From assembly GCA_015487975.1 (NCBI GenBank), contig WFOS01000064.1, forward strand, positions 1 through 64,000: a DNA stretch of 64,000 nucleotides. The letters run 5' to 3'. The notes below the pieces were generated by a model. That model worked only from the letters and a program-made list of their open reading frames with translations, did no database searches and was not told the origin of the DNA. Each line of letters begins with the position of its first letter. Within the stretch, counting starts at the first letter, position 1. The translations under genes were made by a program, and so were the position numbers. Source of the stretch: Ardenticatena sp. Its GTDB lineage: Bacteria > Chloroflexota > Anaerolineae > Ardenticatenales > Ardenticatenaceae. Shown piece by piece: positions 39,648-48,435 of this stretch.

Positions 39648-39709
39648 TGTCCACTTTGCTCCTTCATCGGTTGTTCTCCCCTCACACCCAGGGGGTGTAT
39701 TTGGTCCAT

Positions 39710-40330
39710 TCACATCATACCCAGCACATGCCAGAGGGCAATCGCCGCTGCGACTTCGACGTTGAGCGAGCGCTTGATACCCTGCATGGGAACATAGACC
39801 ACCTGATCACACAACGGAAACAGGTCGGGCCCTACACCGCTGACCTCATTGCCCACCACGAGCGCCAGGGGTTTGTCGGGTGGTGTCAAGCCACGCAGAG
39901 AGCAGGCTGTAGGGGGTTGTTCGAGCGCCCAAATGACCCACTCCTCTTGCCGCAACGCCTGCAACACCTTCGCCGTGTTGGGGGCATACGTCCAAGCGAC
40001 GCTCGTTTCTGCTCCGAGTGCGGTTTTGCGCACGTTGGCCTGTTTGGGCGTGGGGGTGATACCGCACAGGTAGAGATGCGCGACGCCCAGCCCATCGGCG
40101 GTACGAAAGAGCGCCCCCACGTTCCACGCTGAGCGCAGGTTGTCGAGCACGAGTGCCACGCGCCGCGGGGGAAGCGGCTCGGTTGGCGGCGGTGTGTGGG
40201 GAGTAGTATTCCACGCGGCCAAGCATGCGGTTGCCGCGCCACACCGCGGGCATGTTTCGCGGTGTGGTTGGCGTTCGTGCCAGGGATAGCGCAAGTTGCA
40301 GTTTGGGCAATGGCGAATTTCGGCTTGCAT
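39710..40330 (-). CDS. TrmH/SpoU-type RNA methyltransferase with an N-terminal zinc ribbon
   Basis: The ATG at 40330 gives 206 residues. Residues 5-35 carry CPNC and CPRCG, an added zinc ribbon. The SPOUT domain follows, with motif 1 LDNLRSAWNVGALFRTADGLG, motif 2 LVVGNEVSGV and motif 3 VYVPMQGIKRSLNVEVAAAIALW. It 2'-O-methylates tRNA or rRNA. The ribbon, which is not a standard part of TrmH enzymes, may help to choose the RNA. Confidence 0.88.
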   Translation of the reverse strand: MQAEIRHCPNCNLRYPWHERQPHRETCPRCGAATACLAAWNTTPHTPPPTEPLPPRRVALVLDNLRSAWNVGALFRTADGLGVAHLYLCGITPTPKQANVRKTALGAETSVAWTYAPNTAKVLQALRQEEWVIWALEQPPTACSLRGLTPPDKPLALVVGNEVSGVGPDLFPLCDQVVYVPMQGIKRSLNVEVAAAIALWHVLGMM

Positions 40331-40387
40331 GGGTGCCTCGATGTGTGTTTGTAAGTCAGTTGAGCATATGCAAGAGTGCGTAAACAC

Positions 40388-40411
40388 AAAAAAGCCGCCC
40401 GCAGGCGGCTT
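40388..40411 (-). terminator. Terminator after the CBM48 gene
   Basis: Minus-strand stem AAGCCGCC/GGCGGCTT with a 4-nt loop, followed by TTTTTTGTGTTT. Confidence 0.85.
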
Positions 40412-40434
40412 CGACGATGCGATGGGAGAATAGG

Positions 40435-40725
40435 TTAGAGACGCACCACCGCGTTTTGCGAACCAAAGGTGTTGGGCACAAAATCGTCCGCGGTGGGGTC
40501 GTCGTACCAGCGTTCACCATCGAGCAAAAAACGATACTCATACACACGCCCGCTCTCCAACGAGACAGTGGTCGAAAAACGACCATCTTTGCGGCGTATC
40601 AAGGCCACTGGTTGCCAGTCGTTGAAATCGGCAAGCAAGACGGCATGCGACGCGGCAGCATCAGCAGGGACTTCGAACGTCACGCGGCATTTCGCACCGG
40701 TCTTGGAGTATGTTTTTCGGGGCAT
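40435..40725 (-). CDS. Stand-alone CBM48 glycogen-binding-type protein
   Basis: The true start is 40725 after AAAGGAGG; the 226-codon frame in the track is an extension. 96 residues with a beta-sandwich like the AMPK/isoamylase N-terminal glycogen-binding module: VTFEVPA, ADFNDWQPV, GRFSTTVSLESGRVYEYRFLLDGERWYDDPTA. No enzyme is attached. Such small proteins bind alpha-glucan granules; they may guide glycogen turnover alongside the two GH13 enzymes of this window. It has its own terminator and follows the end of the liv operon. Confidence 0.85.
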   Translation of the reverse strand: MPRKTYSKTGAKCRVTFEVPADAAASHAVLLADFNDWQPVALIRRKDGRFSTTVSLESGRVYEYRFLLDGERWYDDPTADDFVPNTFGSQNAVVRL

Positions 40726-40752
40726 ACGAACCTCCTTTGCATGTTGACAACG

Positions 40753-40790
40753 AAAAACGGTGCAGCCCGTCGGTGGGCGGACTGCACCGT
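40753..40790 (-). terminator. Terminator of the liv operon
   Basis: Minus-strand stem ACGGTGCAG/CTGCACCGT with a 16-nt loop, then TTTTTCG. Confidence 0.85.
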
Positions 40791-40840
40791 TGCGATGCGA
40801 AGTATAGGGCAAGTGACACGTCTGGCAATTTTGGCGATCG

Positions 40841-41575
40841 TTACTCCTCGCCCAAGTAGGCTTTGCGCACCATTTCGCTTGCCGCCAAATCCTTGGCAGC
40901 GCCTTCCAGTACGATCTGCCCAGTTTGCAGCACATAGCCGCGATGCGCCACTTCCAGCGCCATGAGCGCATTCTGCTCGACCAGCAAAATCGTTGTGCCC
41001 TGCTCGTTGATTTCCACAATCGTCTCGAAAATCGTTTCGACGAGCACAGGCGCCAACCCCATACTCGGCTCGTCGAGCAACAACAATTTGGGGCGCGCCA
41101 TGAGTGCTCGCCCAATAGCGAGCATCTGCTGTTCCCCCCCAGAAAGCGTGCCCCCCTGCTGATTGCGGCGCTCTTTCAAGCGCGGGAACAGCTCGAAAAC
41201 GCGCTCCAAATCCTCGGCAATCCCTTGGGGATCGTTGCGTGTGTAGGCTCCCATTTCTAGGTTTTCGAGCACTGTGAGGCGGGGAAAAATACGCCGTCCC
41301 TCGGGCGACTGCGCCACGCCCAACTTCACAATGTCGTACGCAGGCGTGCGTGAAATATCACGCCCTTCGAGAATGACCTGCCCTTCGCGTGGATGCAAAA
41401 TGCCGCTGATGGTGCGAATGGTGGTCGTTTTGCCTGCACCATTCGAGCCAATGAGCGTGACGATTTCGCCACGATCGACCGTGAGCGAAATACCTTTCAG
41501 CGCGTGAATCGCGCCGTAGTAGGAATGCACATTGCGCAATTCGAGCATATGCTCGCGAGTGCCATTGTGTGCCAT
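40841..41575 (-). CDS. livF: Branched-chain amino acid ABC transporter ATPase LivF
   Basis: 244 residues: Walker A GSNGAGKTTTI, Q-loop in VAQSPEGRRIFPRL, signature TLSGGEQQMLAIGRALM, Walker B LLLLDEPSMGLAP and switch His in VEQNA (no His at the usual place, as in LivF). The second ATPase of the Liv importer. The ATG follows CTAAGGAGG. Confidence 0.93.
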   Translation of the reverse strand: MAHNGTREHMLELRNVHSYYGAIHALKGISLTVDRGEIVTLIGSNGAGKTTTIRTISGILHPREGQVILEGRDISRTPAYDIVKLGVAQSPEGRRIFPRLTVLENLEMGAYTRNDPQGIAEDLERVFELFPRLKERRNQQGGTLSGGEQQMLAIGRALMARPKLLLLDEPSMGLAPVLVETIFETIVEINEQGTTILLVEQNALMALEVAHRGYVLQTGQIVLEGAAKDLAASEMVRKAYLGEE

Positions 41576-41584
41576 GTTGCCTCC

Positions 41585-42394
41585 TTAGCCTTCGCCCTCT
41601 TCGTCCGCGTGCGCCTGCGCAAAGGCTTCTGCGGCGCGCCGTCCTAAGTAGGCTTCGATCACGCGCGGGTTGCGTTGAATGTCACGGGGTGTCCCTTCGG
41701 CAATTTTCTTGCCGTAATCCAGCACCGTTACGCGGTCGGAAATGCCCATCACGACCTTCATGTCGTGCTCGATGAGCAAAATGCTCAGCCCCAAATCATC
41801 GCGCAATTGTTGGATGAAGCGAGTCATCTGCAACGTCTCGTTGGGGTTCATCCCCGCGGTTGGTTCGTCCAGCAGAAGCAATTTGGGCTCGGTGGCGAGT
41901 GCACGTGCAATTTCCAGGCGACGCTGGTCGCCGTAGGGCAGGTTGCGTGCGGCTTCGTTCGCACGGTCGAGCAACCCCACGTATTCGAGCAATTGCATGG
42001 CCTTGCGGTGCGCCCGCTTCTCTTCTTGCACCATGGATGGCAGGCGCAGAATCGCGTGGTACCAGGTTTGATGCATGCGACAGTTCATGCCCACCAGCAC
42101 ATTGTCGAGCGCGGACATGTTGGCAAACAGGCGAATGTTTTGAAACGTTCGGGCAATCCCCATCGCCGTCACCTGATTGGGGCGCTTGCCCGTGATATCC
42201 TTGCCATCGAAGAAGATACGCCCTTCGGTGGGGCGGTAAAACCCAGTAATCATGTTGAAGAAGGTGGTTTTGCCAGCGCCGTTCGGGCCGATCACGCTGG
42301 CAATCATGCCAGGTTCCATCTCGAAGTCTACACTGTCCACAGCGGTCAATCCGCCAAACCGTTTCGTGATGCCTCGTGCTTCCAAAAGCGCCAT
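41585..42394 (-). CDS. livG: Branched-chain amino acid ABC transporter ATPase LivG
   Basis: The ATG at 42394 (MALLEARGITKRFGGL), after AGAGGAGAGG, gives 269 residues. Walker A GPNGAGKTTFFNMI, signature NLPYGDQRRLEIARAL (LPYGDQ as in LivG), Walker B LLLLDEPTAGMNP and His in LIEHDMKVV. It pairs with LivF to drive import. Confidence 0.93.
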   Translation of the reverse strand: MALLEARGITKRFGGLTAVDSVDFEMEPGMIASVIGPNGAGKTTFFNMITGFYRPTEGRIFFDGKDITGKRPNQVTAMGIARTFQNIRLFANMSALDNVLVGMNCRMHQTWYHAILRLPSMVQEEKRAHRKAMQLLEYVGLLDRANEAARNLPYGDQRRLEIARALATEPKLLLLDEPTAGMNPNETLQMTRFIQQLRDDLGLSILLIEHDMKVVMGISDRVTVLDYGKKIAEGTPRDIQRNPRVIEAYLGRRAAEAFAQAHADEEGEG

Positions 42395-42426
42395 TGTTGC
42401 CTCTCCTCTTTGCGCGACGCCCACTC

Positions 42427-43566
42427 TCAGGCCTCAGCGCCCATTTCTTCCCATTCGTGTTCGTGTAGCTCGGCTTTGCGTGCCGCCGAGGGGAACAATC
42501 CTTCGGGGCGCCAGACCATGATGAGAATCAAGCCGACACCAAAAAGCACCCAACGCCATTCACGCAGGTCGATCGCCGTGAGCCACGACCAGCCGAGCGC
42601 CTTGGCAAGCGATGCCTGCCACTGTGGAATCCAAATCGCGATCAACACACGGTCGAGGATCGTGAGGAGCAAGCCCCCGACCAGCACACCATACACGTTC
42701 CCCATTCCGCTCAGAATGACGATGATGAGCAGGAAAATGGAGACCTGGAAGCGAAAGAGTTCGGGGAAAATGGCCTGAATCATGGAGGCGTAAATGGCAC
42801 CCGCAAACCCCGAAAACGATGCGCCCAGCGCAAATGCCAGCAGCTTGGTGCGAATGGGGTCCACCCCCATGGCGTCGGCGGCGATTTCGTCTTCGCGGAT
42901 CGCCATCCATGCTCGCCCCAGGCGCGAATTTTCGAGCCGCCGCTCGGCAATGATGACGAATACACCGAGAATGACAACGAGATACCACCAGTGCAGCGGG
43001 TCGAAGCCGAATTCAAAGCCGAAGAGACTCGGGCGACCAACTGGGTTCAGCCCTTGTGGCCCGTTGGTCAAGTTGAGATCTTTGACGAGGTAGATGCTGG
43101 TAAACGGAATGCGAATGGTCAGGTCATCGAGGTTGCGAATCACGGTGGGGACGATTTCCCCAAACGCCAGCGTGACGATAGCGAGATAGTCGCCCCGCAA
43201 GCGCAAGGTGGGGGCGCCGATGATCATGCCGCAAATCGCGGCCACCACCGCGCAAATCCAAATCACCACCCAGAACGACCATTCCAGCCCCAGGTTGGGC
43301 CAGGTGAAGATGCCCATGGTGTACGCCCCAATGGCGAAGAAGGCGGCGTACCCCAGGTCGAGCAAGCCTGCAAACCCAACCACAATGTTGAGTCCAAGCG
43401 CCAAAATGACGAAGATGAGCCCCGCCACGAGTGAGCCCAGCAATTCCAGCCCCAAGGCTCGGTCGATGAATGGGTAGGTCAAAAAGATGATGATGCCCAC
43501 AGCGCCAAGCAGCACCTGGCGTTGTCGTCGGTCTTCTGGAAGGAATGCCAAGAGTTTCTGCACCAT
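42427..43566 (-). CDS. livM: Branched-chain amino acid ABC transporter permease LivM
   Basis: The ATG at 43566 (MVQKLLAFLPED), after GGGGGA, gives 379 residues. About nine hydrophobic helices with the family motif LGLNIVVGFAGLLDLGYAAFF and the coupling segment SRLGRAWMAIREDEIAA. The C-terminus is a charged cytoplasmic tail. Confidence 0.92.
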   Translation of the reverse strand: MVQKLLAFLPEDRRQRQVLLGAVGIIIFLTYPFIDRALGLELLGSLVAGLIFVILALGLNIVVGFAGLLDLGYAAFFAIGAYTMGIFTWPNLGLEWSFWVVIWICAVVAAICGMIIGAPTLRLRGDYLAIVTLAFGEIVPTVIRNLDDLTIRIPFTSIYLVKDLNLTNGPQGLNPVGRPSLFGFEFGFDPLHWWYLVVILGVFVIIAERRLENSRLGRAWMAIREDEIAADAMGVDPIRTKLLAFALGASFSGFAGAIYASMIQAIFPELFRFQVSIFLLIIVILSGMGNVYGVLVGGLLLTILDRVLIAIWIPQWQASLAKALGWSWLTAIDLREWRWVLFGVGLILIMVWRPEGLFPSAARKAELHEHEWEEMGAEA

Positions 43567-43612
43567 AGGTCCCCCACACATACTCTGCGTCGCTGTTCAC
43601 CATTCCAACGGC

Positions 43613-44548
43613 TTACACTTTTTCCTGTGTGGCCTGTCCTAACAAGCCGGCCGGCCGGAACACAAGCACGAGAACCAAAATGGCAAAGACCACGGCGCGC
43701 GTCCATTCCGAAGGCAAGTAGAGGTCGCTCAGCGCCTTGAAGATACCGATGAAGTACCCCCCCAGCACGGCACCGGCGATGTTGCCAATACCACCCAGCA
43801 CGGCGGCTGTAAATGCCATCAAGCCAGCCTCGAAGCCCATCAGGTAGCGCCCAGTGTTGAGATAGAGGCCAAAGACCATCCCGGCGGCACCAGCAAGGGC
43901 GCCACCGATGAAGAAGGTGCTCATGATGACACGCTCGACATTGATGCCCATCATGGCGGCGGCTTCGCGGTCTTGGGCGGTCGCACGCATCGCCTTGCCC
44001 AATTTGGTACGCCGAACGAAGACCGAAAGCAAGATCATCAACGGAATCGTCACGATCAACAACATCAGGTCGGTTGTCGAAAAGCCAATGATCGTGTCGA
44101 TCCCCAACCACTCGCGCAAAATATCCACACGCGGCACATAGGGCGGATAGAAAATTTGGCTGGGCCCCTTCCAAATGGCAAAGAGGTTTTCCAACGCGAA
44201 AGACGCCCCAACAGCGGTAATCAGCGGCGCAAGGCGGGGCGCATTGCGCAAGGGGCGATAGGCCACGCGGTCGATGAAGACGTTCAATAGCCCCGCGGCG
44301 AGCATGGTCAACACCATAACGGGCCCCAAAATGGAGATGATTTGAGGCACCGAAAGCGGATATTCGAGGTTCAAAAATTGCAGCACAGTGAGCGAGAAGA
44401 GGAACCCAAAAGCGAAGATGTCGCCGTGGGCAAAGTTGATGAGCTCCAGAATACCGTAAACCATTGTGTACCCCAGCGCGATCAGCGCCAGATAGGAGCC
44501 AATCGTAATGCCAATGACCAGTTGGTTCACAAGCAGTTCGACGTTCAT
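43613..44548 (-). CDS. livH: Branched-chain amino acid ABC transporter permease LivH
   Basis: The ATG at 44548 (MNVELLVNQLVIG), with GGAAG upstream, gives 311 residues. Typical LivH start LGYTMVYGILELINFAHGDIFAFG, and the coupling helix TKLGKAMRATAQDREAAAMMGI. It forms the channel with LivM. Confidence 0.92.
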   Translation of the reverse strand: MNVELLVNQLVIGITIGSYLALIALGYTMVYGILELINFAHGDIFAFGFLFSLTVLQFLNLEYPLSVPQIISILGPVMVLTMLAAGLLNVFIDRVAYRPLRNAPRLAPLITAVGASFALENLFAIWKGPSQIFYPPYVPRVDILREWLGIDTIIGFSTTDLMLLIVTIPLMILLSVFVRRTKLGKAMRATAQDREAAAMMGINVERVIMSTFFIGGALAGAAGMVFGLYLNTGRYLMGFEAGLMAFTAAVLGGIGNIAGAVLGGYFIGIFKALSDLYLPSEWTRAVVFAILVLVLVFRPAGLLGQATQEKV

Positions 44549-44593
44549 GGTGTTCTTCCAACCCCCTCGATGCGATCCCCCAACGTGAAAAAA

Positions 44594-44626
44594 GGGTGTG
44601 GGCGCTCCGCAGAGCGCCCCACACCC
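44594..44626 (-). terminator. Hairpin between livK and livH
   Basis: A strong stem of about 14 bp, GGGTGTGGGCGCTC with its complement GAGCGCCCCACACCC, with a 4-nt loop and an A/T tail. Such a structure lets most transcripts end after the binding-protein gene, so that LivK exceeds the membrane subunits. Confidence 0.75.
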
Positions 44627-44636
44627 GCTGTGGACA

Positions 44637-45959
44637 TCATGGACACGAATCGGCCATTTCAGGGCTGATGGCACCTTCGAACTTGAATTCGCCGTTTTCG
44701 ACGGAGTACGAAGCCATCTGCACCAGTGTTGTATCACCGTTTTCGTCGAACGAGAAGACGCCGGTGATGCCCTCGAAGTCCTTGGTGTTGCGCATGGCAT
44801 CCAGCACCGTGGCGCGGGTCACTTCGCCACCTGCCGCTGCGCGTTCGATGCTGTCGAGAATGACTTGCATCGCCTGATACGCATACGTGGACCAGGGGCT
44901 TGGCTCTTCGCCATACTCGGCGATGAAATCGTTGAAGAACTTCTTCCCGGATTCGGTTTCCAGCAAGTTGGGTGCCAAACCAGGGAAGGTGAGCAAAACG
45001 TTGCCATCCACCACTTGCGCACCGCCCGCCTGCTCAGCCAACGCGGGGTTCACCAAACCATCCGGGCCCATGAACTTGACGCCCTGATCGAAGAGCCCCA
45101 ACGTCGCCATCTGCTGGATGATTTGCGGGCCACCAGAGTCGATCACGAAGCCACCGTAGACGAGGTCGGGTTGCGCATCTTTCACCTTGGCAAGCAACGC
45201 ACGGAAGTCGATATCGGTGGACTCGACGCCATCGCGCCCCACGATTTCAAGACCAACTTTCTTGGCCTGTTGCTCGAAGGCATCGGCCACACCTTTCCCG
45301 TAGAGCTGGCGGTCGTCGAGGATGTACACTTTCTTGAAGCCGAGGCACTTCGCCCACGAAGCAGCCGAATAGCCTTGCAAGTCGTCAGTAGCGTTCGTGC
45401 GGAAGTAGGTCGGGCGGTTCCCAGCCGGGTAGTAGATGTCAGGTTCGCCTTCCGCCCACGGTTTCGTCAAGCCGGGGTAGGTGTTGGCGGGGGTAATCTG
45501 CGCAATGCCAGCTTTGTTGGTGATGGGGATGGAGACTTTGGCCGCACCCGAGTTGTAGGTTGCGAAGTAGACCATACAGAGCGGGTCATTGACGCACTTT
45601 TGGGCGTTTTCGGCTTCGATCGTGCCATCCCACGAACCGGTCGTCGGCGACGCGTCATCGAGGTTGACGATTTCAACGGTGTAACCGCCAGGGCCCTTGC
45701 CACCATTGGCATCGAGGTAATGCTTCAATGCCAAATCGGCGGCACGCTTCATGGATTGCCCTTCGGGCAGCATGGGACCTTGTAGCGGCCAGGACGTGTA
45801 GACACGCACGACTTTGCCTTCTGTGGTTGCGGCCTGTTCGCCACCGCTTTCGCCAGTACTTTCTTCACCACTCTGGCCGCCACCACAGGCAGCGAGTGCC
45901 ATCAGGACGATGAAGAGGGACAAGAGGGACAAGAGGGACAAGCGTTTCCGACTGTTCAT
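44637..45959 (-). CDS. livK: Substrate-binding lipoprotein of the Liv transporter
   Basis: The ATG at 45959, after GATGGAGGAG, gives 440 residues. The signal peptide ends in the lipobox LMALAAC, followed by a Gly/Glu/Ser linker. The rest is a type I periplasmic binding fold (VRVYTSWPLQGPM, AKKVGLEIVGRDGV, DLVYGGFVID). A 9-bp tandem repeat lies in the signal peptide codons. It delivers leucine, isoleucine, valine or a related amino acid to LivHM. Confidence 0.9.
   Translation of the reverse strand: MNSRKRLSLLSLLSLFIVLMALAACGGGQSGEESTGESGGEQAATTEGKVVRVYTSWPLQGPMLPEGQSMKRAADLALKHYLDANGGKGPGGYTVEIVNLDDASPTTGSWDGTIEAENAQKCVNDPLCMVYFATYNSGAAKVSIPITNKAGIAQITPANTYPGLTKPWAEGEPDIYYPAGNRPTYFRTNATDDLQGYSAASWAKCLGFKKVYILDDRQLYGKGVADAFEQQAKKVGLEIVGRDGVESTDIDFRALLAKVKDAQPDLVYGGFVIDSGGPQIIQQMATLGLFDQGVKFMGPDGLVNPALAEQAGGAQVVDGNVLLTFPGLAPNLLETESGKKFFNDFIAEYGEEPSPWSTYAYQAMQVILDSIERAAAGGEVTRATVLDAMRNTKDFEGITGVFSFDENGDTTLVQMASYSVENGEFKFEGAISPEMADSCP
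45913..45942 (-). repeat. 9-bp tandem repeat in the livK signal peptide
   Basis: Three perfect copies of AAGAGGGAC (45913-45939) plus three bases. In the reading frame each copy adds one Leu-Ser-Leu-type triplet to the hydrophobic core (LSLLSLLSL), so copy-number changes would lengthen or shorten it without breaking the frame. Confidence 0.85.
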
Positions 45960-46098
45960 GGCGTTTCTCCTCCATCTGCTTGATTCGGCACTGTGAACGA
46001 CGGGCACGACGTCACGACGGTGTGACAACGGGCACGCACACTTCTGGCGCTCTCACCCCCTTTCTACGGTTGCGAATCTGCTAGCAGGGACATTTGCG

Positions 46099-46127
46099 AG
46101 TATACGAAAGCGACTATCGCGTGTCAA
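46099..46127 (-). promoter_or_regulatory. Promoter of the liv operon
   Basis: Minus strand: TTGACA (46127-46122), 17-bp spacer, TATACT (46104-46099). This gives a leader of about 130 nt before livK. Confidence 0.85.
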
Positions 46128-46163
46128 TCAATTGCGCATGCGTTTCTTGCTCGAAACGCAGAA

Positions 46164-46190
46164 CGCCCGACGGAATTCATCCATCGGGCG
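46164..46190 (-). terminator. Hairpin after the first UroD-like gene
   Basis: Stem CGCCCGA/TCGGGCG with a 13-nt loop and the weak tail TTCTGCGTTT. Confidence 0.45.
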
Positions 46191-46231
46191 CCGAGGGCCA
46201 ACCAATACCGCGGGCACGATACCGTGGCGTG

Positions 46232-47212
46232 TCACGTGGTACGGCACGTTTCCACTGCCGCACGGATGTTGCCAAAAGGCGTCGTGACGGGAAGCACGCA
46301 GCCCGCGCCAATCACCAAACCGCGCCCATCCACCTGGTCGTAGGCATCCTGCACTTCGGCCCGCACATGCTCGGCAGTTCCCAGCAGAAGCGTTTCCCAC
46401 TGGCGCAAGCCTCCCACCAATGCCCCCGAAAAGCGTGTGCGGGCTTCGGCCAATGATGGCGGTGTCTGGCGGTCGTGCCAGTTGATGGCCTGCACCGGGT
46501 AGGTCGCCAACAAATCCCACATGACGGCATCACCATGCGCATGCAACACATTGAACCAGCCATGCGAGGCAACAGCGAGCAAGCGACGGTCGAACGGTTC
46601 GCCAAAACGGCGGTACTCATCCTCACTGAGCAGGTGATAGCTGGCCGGTTGTACCGCCAGGAAGATGCCCGCCGCCCCCGTCGCCAGGGCGGCTTCGATG
46701 AAGTCTTCGTACACGCGTGTTACCATATCCAGCGCATGGAGCACACGGTCGGGGGACTGGCGCACGTCGGCGATGTACTCATTGCCGCGCAAATAGCGGA
46801 TGACCGTCAGTGGGCTGAAAATGGTAGCGATGAAGGGTGTATCGGGCGGAAGTGAACGCCCAATCATGTCCAGGGCACGCAATTGTTCGCCCAACATGCC
46901 CTTGCGCACGTCCAATACTTCGAGCGTTTCGTAGTCTTCGGGACGCTGGATGCGCCGTCGCACATAGGTACGCGTGCCTTCCTGGTTGCCTTCCCAGTGT
47001 GTTTCGACGCCCCAATCGAACGTGCAATAGTTGCTCGACGGGCTAACTTTCACGAAATCGAAATCCCATGTTTGCTGAAAATGCAACGTTGCCGCCGCCA
47101 GCGTATCGGCACGTTGGTCATCCACAGGAAAATGGCGCCAGAAAGCCACAGGCAAACGATCAGGGCGTTCACCAGCCACAACGGTTTCCAAACGAGTGCG
47201 CTTATCCATCAT
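46232..47212 (-). CDS. UroD-like (uroporphyrinogen decarboxylase superfamily) protein 1
   Basis: 326 residues of the URO-D TIM-barrel superfamily, which includes haem HemE but also corrinoid methyltransferases such as MtaA and CmuA. It starts TRLETVVAGERPDRLPVAFWRHF; the haem enzyme's usual RQAGR motif is absent. C-terminal features are FNVLHAHGDAVMWDLL and AINWHDRQTPPSLAEARTRF, where His residues recall the zinc ligands of the methyltransferase branch. It follows a 3Fe-4S ferredoxin gene by 3 nt. A role in methyl transfer or cofactor handling is more likely than haem synthesis; inference. Confidence 0.75.
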   Translation of the reverse strand: MMDKRTRLETVVAGERPDRLPVAFWRHFPVDDQRADTLAAATLHFQQTWDFDFVKVSPSSNYCTFDWGVETHWEGNQEGTRTYVRRRIQRPEDYETLEVLDVRKGMLGEQLRALDMIGRSLPPDTPFIATIFSPLTVIRYLRGNEYIADVRQSPDRVLHALDMVTRVYEDFIEAALATGAAGIFLAVQPASYHLLSEDEYRRFGEPFDRRLLAVASHGWFNVLHAHGDAVMWDLLATYPVQAINWHDRQTPPSLAEARTRFSGALVGGLRQWETLLLGTAEHVRAEVQDAYDQVDGRGLVIGAGCVLPVTTPFGNIRAAVETCRTT

Positions 47213-47215
47213 GGC

Positions 47216-47440
47216 TCACTGCGGATAGACTTGGTCGCCGTTTTCGTCATACAAGATGATCGCCAACGCGGGGCACGAATCGGCCACTTCCCACAACAAA
47301 GATTCATCGGCTTGCGCAGCTGCTTCCTCGTTGACCACTGCTTTGTTTTCAGCATCGAGGCTGAAAATGTGGGGGGCAATCAATGTGCATTCGGCTGCCC
47401 CAATACAAGCGGAACGATCGACTTTGACTCGGATTTTCAT
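47216..47440 (-). CDS. 3Fe-4S ferredoxin
   Basis: The ATG at 47440, with CGAGGGAG upstream, gives 74 residues. The cluster motif is CIGAAEC plus a distant CP (ADSCPALAI). The second Cys of the usual 4Fe-4S CxxCxxC is replaced by Ala, which indicates a 3Fe-4S cluster. Acidic overall. Directly upstream of UroD-like gene 1 and co-transcribed, so it probably gives electrons to that enzyme. Confidence 0.88.
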   Translation of the reverse strand: MKIRVKVDRSACIGAAECTLIAPHIFSLDAENKAVVNEEAAAQADESLLWEVADSCPALAIILYDENGDQVYPQ

Positions 47441-47587
47441 GGTTGACACTCCCTCGATGAGTTCGATTGGGTTGACGGCCATACAATGTCGCAAGTCTGG
47501 GCTTCGAGCAAATTGCCCTGCTTTGGGCTTTTGCATTTCACAGTATAATCGCCACCACAGCAAGTCGAAAAACGCATCTGAGAAACG

Positions 47588-47980
47588 ATGAACACGCCAT
47601 CTCTCACGCACAAACGCAGAGTGCCACCCCGTCTGCAACAAGCATGGCATGCCTTTACCGCAAACCGCCCAGCGTTCTACACCATTGGGCTGGCTGGCGT
47701 CATTCACCTTTTCCTGTGGGTGACAACCATTGTGGGCTATTTTCGCCTCCCACCTTCCATCCCCCTACACTTCGACGCTTTTGGGCAACCCGACCGCATC
47801 GAGCCGCGGGGGCAGATCTTCGTGCTTCCGCTGATTGCGCTCATGTTGCTGCTGGGAAATGGTGTTGGGGGCGTCATCGTTCAGCGCTGGGTGGATGATT
47901 TTGCTGCGTATCTGCTGTGGGGCGGCACCGTGGTGATTCAGGTACTCTTCTGGCTCGCCGTTTTTTCGCTCATCCTCTAA
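47588..47980 (+). CDS. Three-helix membrane protein (DUF1648-like)
   Basis: 130 residues with helices at about 32-52, 78-98 and 108-128. The segment LPPSIPLHFDAFGQPDR between helices 1 and 2 resembles the DUF1648 pattern (periplasmic HxxxG-P-D). Function unknown. First of three plus-strand genes leading to the second UroD-like protein. Confidence 0.65.
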   Translation: MNTPSLTHKRRVPPRLQQAWHAFTANRPAFYTIGLAGVIHLFLWVTTIVGYFRLPPSIPLHFDAFGQPDRIEPRGQIFVLPLIALMLLLGNGVGGVIVQRWVDDFAAYLLWGGTVVIQVLFWLAVFSLIL

Positions 47981-48000
47981 ACAACAGATGGAGGACACCG

Positions 48001-48435
48001 ATGCCTATCTATGTGCACGAAACCTCCTTCCGCGTCCGATACGCCGAAACCGACCAGATGGGAATCGTCCATCACACAGCCTATATCGTCTGGTTCGAGG
48101 AAGGGCGCAGCGATTTTCTTCGCGCGTACAACATCCCATATAGCCGCATGGAACGCGAAGGCCTCGTCCTGCCTGTGACGGAGTGCTATGCCCGCTATGT
48201 TGCCCCTGCTCGCTACGACGAGATCGTCACGGTACGCACGTGGATTCGCGAATTCAAGTCGCGCAAAATCGTGTTTGCGTACGAAGTACATGGCGAAAAT
48301 GGGCGCGTGTGCGCCGAGGGATACACGGCGCACATCTGTGTCGATCCACAAGGGCGCGTCCAGCGCTTTCCCAAAACCTTGCGCGAAGCCGCCCAACGTC
48401 CCCCACACGAGGTGAACCAGCATGAACGCGCGTGA
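48001..48435 (+). CDS. YbgC/FadM-type acyl-CoA thioesterase
   Basis: The ATG at 48001, after GATGGAGGACACC, gives 144 residues of the hotdog fold. The catalytic segment VRYAETDQMGIVHHTAYIVWFEEGRSDFLR contains the Asp of the YbgC family. It hydrolyses short- or medium-chain acyl-CoA or thioester intermediates in the cytoplasm. Its end overlaps the start of UroD-like gene 2 by 14 nt. Confidence 0.9.
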   Translation: MPIYVHETSFRVRYAETDQMGIVHHTAYIVWFEEGRSDFLRAYNIPYSRMEREGLVLPVTECYARYVAPARYDEIVTVRTWIREFKSRKIVFAYEVHGENGRVCAEGYTAHICVDPQGRVQRFPKTLREAAQRPPHEVNQHERA

